Positions 7,358-11,964 of a stretch of DNA of 11,964 nucleotides are shown here, piece after piece; position 1 is the first letter of the stretch, and each line of letters begins with the position of its first letter. The stretch spans positions 1-11,964 of the forward strand of contig JAJRYP010000006.1 in NCBI GenBank assembly GCA_024275695.1, in the 5' to 3' direction. The notes under the pieces were generated by a model. It saw only the letters and a program-made list of their open reading frames with translations. It made no database searches and was not told the DNA's origin. The DNA comes from Patescibacteria group bacterium (GTDB taxonomy: Bacteria > Patescibacteriota > Gracilibacteria > UBA1369 > PNNO01). The position numbers and the translations under genes were made by a program.

Positions 7358-7864
7358 TTAATTAAACAAAAGCTTTGCATGTTTAGCATACAATTTTCTG
7401 TCAGATTCATCCATAGCTAACAAATCCTCAATAGCTTTTTCTATTTCAAAAGGAGAAGCCTCAAGCTTAATTTCTTCATAAAGAGAGCTTTCATTTATGG
7501 CTGTAATGTTATCAGAAAATATAAAATAGGCCACAAGAGAAGCCCCGTTTATTACTCGATACTCACCATCAACTTCATATTCCAAAATTGGGTCGAACAG
7601 TACTTTAAACGCTTCTTCATCGCCACTCCTTGTTGATAAAAAAGTATCAATTGAAACTGCAAGTATGTTGATATGAGTTTGTATTCTATCACGATCAGTC
7701 GTAGTTTCAGGACTGAATTCATCGCCAATTTCACTTACAGGAACTCCCCTATTATCGCCTTCCGATTCCGGGACAACAATAATTCCGTCAACTTCAAGCG
7801 CATCGGGCCCGTTAACATCATCTCCCGAACCACCAAGCCGATCTTTTTCTTTACCATTTCTCAT
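7358..7864 (-). CDS. Acidic hypothetical protein
   Basis: A 168-residue acidic protein that I do not recognise. Residues 1-55 are low in hydrophobics and rich in D, E, G and S, so probably disordered. From about residue 58 it is helical and amphipathic (DRIQTHINILAVSIDTFLS; EIEKAIEDLLAMDESDRKLYAKHAKLLFN). There is no signal peptide, no transmembrane helix and no cysteine. It is the first gene of a two-gene unit with the GNAT-like protein, eight bases apart, so it may be the acetyltransferase's partner or substrate (inference). ATG lies about eight bases after a TATAAT, which would make a leaderless or nearly leaderless mRNA if that box is used. Coding status is supported by the operon spacing and by the upstream promoter. 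Confidence 0.6.
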   Translation of the reverse strand: MRNGKEKDRLGGSGDDVNGPDALEVDGIIVVPESEGDNRGVPVSEIGDEFSPETTTDRDRIQTHINILAVSIDTFLSTRSGDEEAFKVLFDPILEYEVDGEYRVINGASLVAYFIFSDNITAINESSLYEEIKLEASPFEIEKAIEDLLAMDESDRKLYAKHAKLLFN

Positions 7865-7872
7865 GACAAAAC

Positions 7873-7924
7873 ATTATATAAATTTAGGAGTCAAAAAATT
7901 AACATCTTTTGTAGGTTTTGTCAA
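7873..7924 (-). promoter_or_regulatory. Promoter candidates for the acidic protein/GNAT unit
   Basis: On the minus strand a perfect TTGACA (7919-7924) is followed after 17 bases by TAATTT (7896-7901). A perfect TATAAT lies further down (7873-7878), only eight bases before ATG, but with a poor -35. Either could work. The first would leave a leader of about 25 bases, the second a leaderless transcript. Confidence 0.55.
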
Positions 7925-7926
7925 AT

Positions 7927-7950
7927 CAAAAAGAACTTTTTATAAATTCT
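7927..7950 (-). terminator. Weak intrinsic terminator after tRNA-Ala
   Basis: Directly 3' of the tRNA-Ala CCA on the minus strand, AGAATTT and AAA-G-TTCT can pair with a small bulge, followed by a T-run (TTCTTTTTGATTTG). It is AT-rich and weak, but it is placed correctly between the tRNA and the next promoter. Confidence 0.4.
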
Positions 7951-7951
7951 C

Positions 7952-8028
7952 TGGTGGAGCAGAGGGGAGTCGAACCCCTGACCTCCGCGGTGCAAGCGCG
8001 GCGCTCTAGCCAACTGAGCTACTGCCCC
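7952..8028 (-). tRNA. tRNA-Ala (anticodon UGC), CCA encoded
   Basis: The minus strand gives a full cloverleaf: acceptor GGGGCAG/CTGCTCC, D-stem GCTC/GAGC, anticodon stem CCGCG/CGCGG with loop CTTGCAC, T-stem AGGGG/CCCCT with TTCGACT, discriminator A and encoded CCA. The third acceptor pair is G3-U70, the alanine identity element, which confirms the assignment with anticodon UGC. It is on the same strand as 16S and about 660 bases downstream, with one protein gene between them. Confidence 0.98.
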
Positions 8029-8034
8029 ATGTTA

Positions 8035-8065
8035 ATTATTAATAATTAATTTAACTATTAATAAT
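8035..8065. repeat. AT-only inverted repeat beside tRNA-Ala
   Basis: ATTATTAATA and TATTAATAAT are perfect ten-base inverted arms around an 11-base AT-rich spacer, filling the gap between the stop of the small membrane protein gene and the tRNA-Ala 5' end. It could act as a weak 3' hairpin or a processing spacer; there is no U-tract. Confidence 0.5.
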
Positions 8066-8067
8066 GA

Positions 8068-8436
8068 TTATTCTTCGTTTTCATCGGCTTCTTTCTCGGA
8101 TTGCATATCATTATGCTCTTTATCAAGTTCTTTCTCAAATTTTTCAACATCCTTTTCTTCAGTTAATTCTTTTTTGTTTTCTTTCTTCGCCATTACGTTG
8201 TGGATTCCGTCTCCAATAATATCTTTAAAGGAAAATATCGCCCAAACAACAAATAAAACAAGAAATGGATAACTCCCGATTTGCCACGCATAGATACTGA
8301 GTAGTGCGGAACCTATAAAATTAATAAAATCGTATTCAAAATCCGTAGTTTGCCATCTTCCGATTTGATTCATAAGAAATCCAACCATTAAAACAAGCGC
8401 CCCTATGAAACCGATAATTGTATATGCATCTAACAT
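8068..8436 (-). CDS. Small membrane protein of the CBU_0592-like family
   Basis: A 122-residue protein with three predicted transmembrane helices (about 5-25, 36-52 and 56-72) and a charged K/E-rich tail (83-122) that is probably coiled or disordered. The order GFIGALVLMVGFLMNQIGRW, then a helix with NFIGSALLSIYA, then FLVLFVVWAIFSFKDI, fits the CBU_0592-like domain, a short family of unknown function found in many bacteria. In known members the conserved G-x-x-G-A and W-A-x-x-x-x-x positions lie as here. The gene sits between 16S rRNA and tRNA-Ala, where an rRNA spacer would normally be. A possible promoter lies upstream; no Shine-Dalgarno motif precedes ATG. Confidence 0.75.
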   Translation of the reverse strand: MLDAYTIIGFIGALVLMVGFLMNQIGRWQTTDFEYDFINFIGSALLSIYAWQIGSYPFLVLFVVWAIFSFKDIIGDGIHNVMAKKENKKELTEEKDVEKFEKELDKEHNDMQSEKEADENEE

Positions 8437-8473
8437 ATTGTTTTAGATAAAGATTTTTTACAGCAAGCCAAAG

Positions 8474-8500
8474 TTTATAGAAAATGAACTCCAGCGTCAA
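8474..8500 (-). promoter_or_regulatory. Possible promoter for the CBU_0592-like gene
   Basis: On the minus strand TTGACG (8495-8500) and TATAAA (8474-8479) are separated by 15 bases, shorter than the ideal 17. The site is about 40 bases before the start codon and directly after the 16S terminator region, so the position is sensible although the spacing is weak. Confidence 0.35.
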
Positions 8501-8501
8501 G

Positions 8502-8522
8502 AGAAACGGACACTTCGTTTCT
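8502..8522 (-). other. Second hairpin in the 16S trailer / gene upstream region
   Basis: AGAAACG and CGTTTCT form a perfect seven-base stem around a seven-base loop, just beyond the main 16S terminator. No U-run follows, so it may simply protect or delimit the 3' end. Confidence 0.35.
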
Positions 8523-8558
8523 TTTGAAATAAGCCGCAATTTATAATAGCGGCTTATT
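8521..8558 (-). terminator. Intrinsic terminator of the 16S rRNA transcript
   Basis: On the minus strand AATAAGCCGC and GCGGCTTATT form a perfect ten-base stem with an 11-base AT loop, followed by TTCAAAAG after a T-rich arm end. It lies about 130 bases past the 16S 3' end. Its presence indicates that 16S is transcribed without a 23S partner. It is the strongest hairpin in the trailer. Confidence 0.65.
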
Positions 8559-8689
8559 ACTTTGAGCGTTTATAACACTCAGAGCGTAATAGAGAAGCCT
8601 TTCTCAAAGCTATACAGCTTGAGACTCGACCATGAAAAACTGGCAATCTTTATCGAAAATCGATATCGATCCGTTTAACATGTCTCCTT
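8559..8689 (-). other. 16S rRNA 3' trailer with several hairpins
   Basis: About 130 bases between the 16S end and the terminator. It contains two imperfect hairpins (CTCTGAGTG/CGCTCAAAG, and TCTCAAGCT/AGCTTTGAGA with a bulge) and the perfect palindrome ATCGATATCGAT (8659-8670). AAGGAG (minus strand, 8684-8689) can pair with the anti-Shine-Dalgarno CTCCTT at the 16S end. No tRNA or 23S start is present. Confidence 0.55.
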
Positions 8690-10158
<1,469 letters not shown>

Positions 10159-10350
10159 ATATTGAAGCGACCGGCAACAACGAATTGTTGCCAATCTGCT
10201 GATTGTATAAAAGTAACAACAAGGGCTTTCCGTTGTTGTTACAGTGTTGTTTGTTCAAAATGAATAAACAGGTTTCTCTATTACACTCTAAATGTTAAAG
10301 AACGTTTCGGTTCGTTTTATTTAAGAACCACATCATAAAAATGCTGGTCT
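10159..10350 (-). promoter_or_regulatory. 16S rRNA leader with processing hairpins and boxA
   Basis: The leader on the minus strand holds boxA-like GTTCTTTAACA (10293-10303), the Nus-factor antitermination signal of bacterial rRNA operons. A ten-base stem GTAACAACAA/TTGTTGTTAC follows at 10213-10242, then an eight-base stem GGCAACAA/TTGTTGCC capped by a UUCG tetraloop at 10173-10192. The last hairpin, CTTCAAT/ATTGAAG at 10150-10167, includes the mature 5' end. TTGCCA in the trailer could also pair with TGGCAA of the leader as a short processing stem. Confidence 0.65.
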
Positions 10351-10380
10351 ATACTACTTGAACGAAAACAAAGAAGTCAA
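10351..10380 (-). promoter_or_regulatory. 16S rRNA promoter
   Basis: On the minus strand TTGACT (10375-10380), 18 bases, then TAGTAT (10351-10356). It lies about 190 bases before the mature 16S and upstream of boxA, as expected. The -10 is only a moderate match; TATAGA three bases further down is an alternative with long spacing. Confidence 0.5.
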
Positions 10381-10410
10381 GAGATTTTACAGGAAATTTA
10401 TTACTTTTTT

Positions 10411-10419
10411 TGGTATAAT
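10411..10419 (+). promoter_or_regulatory. Extended -10 promoter of clpP
   Basis: TGGTATAAT is a perfect TATAAT (10414-10419) with the TGn extension; no good -35 is seen at 16-18 bases. It is 34 bases before ATG, giving a leader of roughly 28 bases with no Shine-Dalgarno motif. It is divergent from the 16S promoter, whose -35 is about 30 bases away. Confidence 0.65.
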
Positions 10420-10453
10420 TTATTGAGATCTAATTTTTTAACGTAAACAACCC

Positions 10454-11098
10454 ATGACAACGCAAAAAACAGATGGTAGCCAAAGTAGAACTCACGGCCA
10501 ATTCACACCTTTGACAAGTCAACTTATTCCGACAGTTATAGAAAAAAGCAATTTCGGAGAAAGAGCGTACGATATTTATTCAAGGCTTCTAAAAGACCGT
10601 ATTGTCTTCCTTGGAAGCGGAATAAATGATGTCGTTGCAAATACAATCATCGCGCAGCTTCTTTTCCTTGAGAACCAGAATCCGGATAAAGATATTACTC
10701 TTTATATACATTCTCCCGGCGGACATGTAACAGCGGGACTTGCGATTTACGACACAATGCAGTACATAAAGCCAAAAGTATCAACAGTTTGTGTTGGTAT
10801 AGCCGCTTCCATGGGTGCCGTACTTCTTGCGGGCGGTGAAAAAGGAAAACGTTTCACGTTGCCTAATTCGGAAGTAATGATTCACCAACCTCTTGGCGGA
10901 ACCGAAGGACAAGCGTCAGATATTAGAATCCACGCGGACCACATTATTAAAACAAGAGATACACTTAATGGAATTTTGGCGAAACACACCGGACAACCGA
11001 TTAAAGTTATTGAAAAAGATACAGATAGAGATAATTTTATGAGTGCAAAAGAAGCTCTTAAATACGGCCTTGTTGATAAGATTATCGAAAAAAAATAG
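10454..11098 (+). CDS. clpP: ATP-dependent Clp protease proteolytic subunit ClpP
   Basis: A 214-residue serine peptidase that assembles into the double-heptamer chamber fed by ClpX or ClpA/C ATPases for regulated protein degradation in the cytoplasm. The catalytic triad is intact: S119 in GIAASMGAVLLAGG, H144 in MIHQPLGG and D193 in DTDRDNFMSA. The core from SQLIPTVIE to GLVDKIIEKK is colinear with E. coli ClpP. The first 22 or so residues (MTTQKTDGSQSRTHGQFTPL) are a polar extension before the LIPTVIE start of the mature enzyme. They could be a propeptide removed by self-processing, as in E. coli, or a start placed too far upstream, but no better downstream start codon exists. The gene has its own promoter, is alone (no clpX follows), and ends with TAG. 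Confidence 0.97.
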   Translation: MTTQKTDGSQSRTHGQFTPLTSQLIPTVIEKSNFGERAYDIYSRLLKDRIVFLGSGINDVVANTIIAQLLFLENQNPDKDITLYIHSPGGHVTAGLAIYDTMQYIKPKVSTVCVGIAASMGAVLLAGGEKGKRFTLPNSEVMIHQPLGGTEGQASDIRIHADHIIKTRDTLNGILAKHTGQPIKVIEKDTDRDNFMSAKEALKYGLVDKIIEKK

Positions 11099-11240
11099 AT
11101 AGTCTTTCAAAACAAATTGTTTCTCTGTACAATACACGCGTAAAAACGCTCGGAGACGAGCGCAAAGCGAGTCTATCGCCAGGCCCCGCCATATGGGCGA
11201 GCGTAGTATGAGCAAAGCAAACTCCTTAATCATTTTAAGT
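11099..11240. other. Spacer with GC-richer, repeat-like segment upstream of the lipoprotein gene
   Basis: The first 35 bases are AT-rich, with a TACAAT (11128-11133) but no good -35. From about 11136 to 11226 the base composition jumps in GC. The segment contains CGCTC/GAGCG (11148-11161) as a small hairpin, CGCC/GGCG around ATATG, and two related blocks, GAGCGCAAAGCGAGTC (11158-11173) and GAGCAAAGCAAACTC (11210-11224). No reading frame is convincing. Confidence 0.45.
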
Positions 11241-11822
11241 ATGTTAAAAAAATCATTTTTATTATTACCTGTTGTACTTCTTATATTTACCGGTTGTTTT
11301 GGCGGAGGATAAGATACTTCTCAGGATGGACAACTTCAAAATTTCACGACTTTTAAGTCAACAACTTTCAGTATAAGCAAGCCTCAACAGTGGAAAGTTA
11401 TTGAACCTAAAGATTTTTCAAATGATATTCCAAGTGAAACTCAAATTATTTTTAGAGATAACGTTCTGAATGACAAATTCACTTCAAATGCGAACGTAAC
11501 AAAAAAAATTCTTAAATCGCCCATGAGTTCTTACGAATTTGGACGATCCGAGATTAACGAAACTAAAAACAAATTACTTAATTATAAAGAAATTAGTCGT
11601 GATGAAGAATTTAATGTAGTTGTGGGTGGGCAAATGCAAAAATCCATCCTTATTATGTTTGAAGGAAAACGAAGTGAAACCGAGCCAACTATTCGAATCG
11701 TACAAGTATATGCCGTAAACGGCACCGATGCCTACACGGCAACAGCTGCATATCTCCTTGAAGCTGATGATTCAACAGTTGAGAATGCAAAAAATATCGT
11801 AAAATCGTTCAAGATTTTGTAA
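11241..11822 (+). pseudogene. Lipoprotein gene interrupted by in-frame TAA after the lipobox
   Basis: ATG at 11241 begins MLKKSFLLLPVVLLIFTGC, a clear lipoprotein signal peptide with lipobox FTGC and lipidated Cys at residue 19. It is followed by FGGG and then TAA (11310-11312). The same frame then stays open to TAA at 11820-11822, starting DTSQDGQLQNFTTFKSTTFSI and continuing as a mixed alpha/beta domain of about 170 residues. That domain resembles the PsbP/Mog1-like or DUF1795-like solute-exposed domains often found on small lipoproteins. Placing the signal peptide exactly in frame with the domain cannot be chance, so this was one gene of about 193 residues. A CAA-to-TAA change at codon 24 would explain it. 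Internal ATG 11523 could start a 99-residue fragment, but it would lack the signal peptide and half the domain. Either pseudogene or consensus error. Confidence 0.75.
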
Positions 11823-11832
11823 TGCGATATCA

Positions 11833-11861
11833 TTGACTTGGGATTTAGAACCGTTTATTAT
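11833..11861 (+). promoter_or_regulatory. Strong promoter of the NifU-like gene
   Basis: TTGACT (11833-11838), 17 bases, TATTAT (11856-11861): five of six matches in each hexamer and ideal spacing, the best promoter in the window. The transcription start would fall near 11868, giving a leader of about 27 bases. Confidence 0.75.
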
Positions 11862-11868
11862 CTTAGCC

Positions 11869-11881
11869 AGGAATTATTCCT
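11869..11881 (+). promoter_or_regulatory. Palindrome at the expected transcription start (operator candidate)
   Basis: AGGAAT-T-ATTCCT is a perfect inverted repeat with a one-base centre (imperfectly 17 bases, CCAGGAATTATTCCTAG). It begins about eight bases after the -10 box, overlapping the predicted start site. The position suits a repressor operator; no regulator is identified. Confidence 0.4.
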
Positions 11882-11894
11882 AGTATCTATAATT

Positions 11895-11964
11895 ATGAAC
11901 GAACAACAGACTAATAAAAAACGGGACGGAATTGGATGGGCATATTCGGACGCTGTTAAAGAAC
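11895..11964 (+). CDS. NifU/IscU-like iron-sulfur cluster scaffold protein, N-terminus only (partial)
   Basis: The 23 visible codons read MNEQQTNKKRDGIGWAYSDAVKE. The W-x-Y-S-x-x-V-K-(E/D) pattern is how NifU N-terminal/IscU-type scaffolds begin; it is normally followed by HF-x-x-P-x-N. A longer polar extension precedes it here. Such proteins assemble Fe-S clusters with a cysteine desulfurase in the cytoplasm. The rest lies outside the window, so the cluster-binding cysteines cannot be checked. It has its own strong promoter just upstream and no Shine-Dalgarno motif. Confidence 0.6.
   Translation, partial: MNEQQTNKKRDGIGWAYSDAVKE

Noticed and set aside
7071..7945. Plus-strand frames opposite the GNAT and acidic protein genes
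   Set aside because: They are antisense shadows with no homology-like features. The minus frames have operon spacing, a promoter and, in the GNAT, recognisable motifs.

Overview
The window looks like chromosomal DNA from an AT-rich bacterium of the Candidate Phyla Radiation (Patescibacteria), with Peregrinibacteria or a relative as my best guess. The reasons are: a single 16S rRNA gene with no 23S beside it; a 16S that departs from two near-universal primer sites through a paired change in helix 28; start codons with no Shine-Dalgarno sequence; and small, loosely packed gene sets. UGA ends the 924-residue gene and is never needed as a sense codon, so the UGA=Gly code of Gracilibacteria and Absconditabacteria is not in use. 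The phylum call is inference; the sequence shows only the features named.

Left part, plus strand (1-6416): the last 12 codons of one MacB/FtsX-type permease and a complete second one form an ABC-exporter operon. A tRNA-Ile(GAU) on the minus strand follows. Next is a Wzy/O-antigen-ligase-like polytopic membrane protein whose C-terminal TPR-like tail is cut off by an in-frame TAA and then by a one-base frameshift at an A7 run. Six bases later begins the most unusual gene: a 924-residue RelA/SpoT homologue (HD hydrolase with intact catalytic residues, degenerate synthetase, TGS, helical, ACT) whose C-terminus is a ten-helix EamA/DMT-transporter-like membrane domain.

Middle part, minus strand (10158-6405): 16S rRNA with boxA-bearing leader, promoter and trailer terminator; a CBU_0592-like small membrane protein; tRNA-Ala(UGC); then a two-gene unit made of an acidic protein of unknown function and a GNAT-fold acetyltransferase. 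The acetyltransferase converges on the RelA/SpoT-transporter fusion, and their 3' ends overlap by 12 bases.

Right part, plus strand (10386-11964): clpP with an extended -10 promoter divergent from the 16S promoter; a GC-richer repeat-like spacer; a lipoprotein gene whose signal peptide is separated from its mature domain by an in-frame TAA; and, behind a strong promoter with a palindrome at the expected transcription start, the first codons of a NifU/IscU-like iron-sulfur scaffold gene.

The window is mostly housekeeping (rRNA, tRNAs, proteolysis, Fe-S assembly) mixed with envelope functions (ABC export, surface polysaccharide, lipoprotein). The RelA/SpoT-transporter fusion is the best candidate for an undescribed system: it would couple (p)ppGpp hydrolysis to a membrane transporter or sensor. 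Two genes carry in-frame TAA codons where a homologous-looking reading frame clearly continues. These are either true decay or consensus errors, and raw reads would decide.
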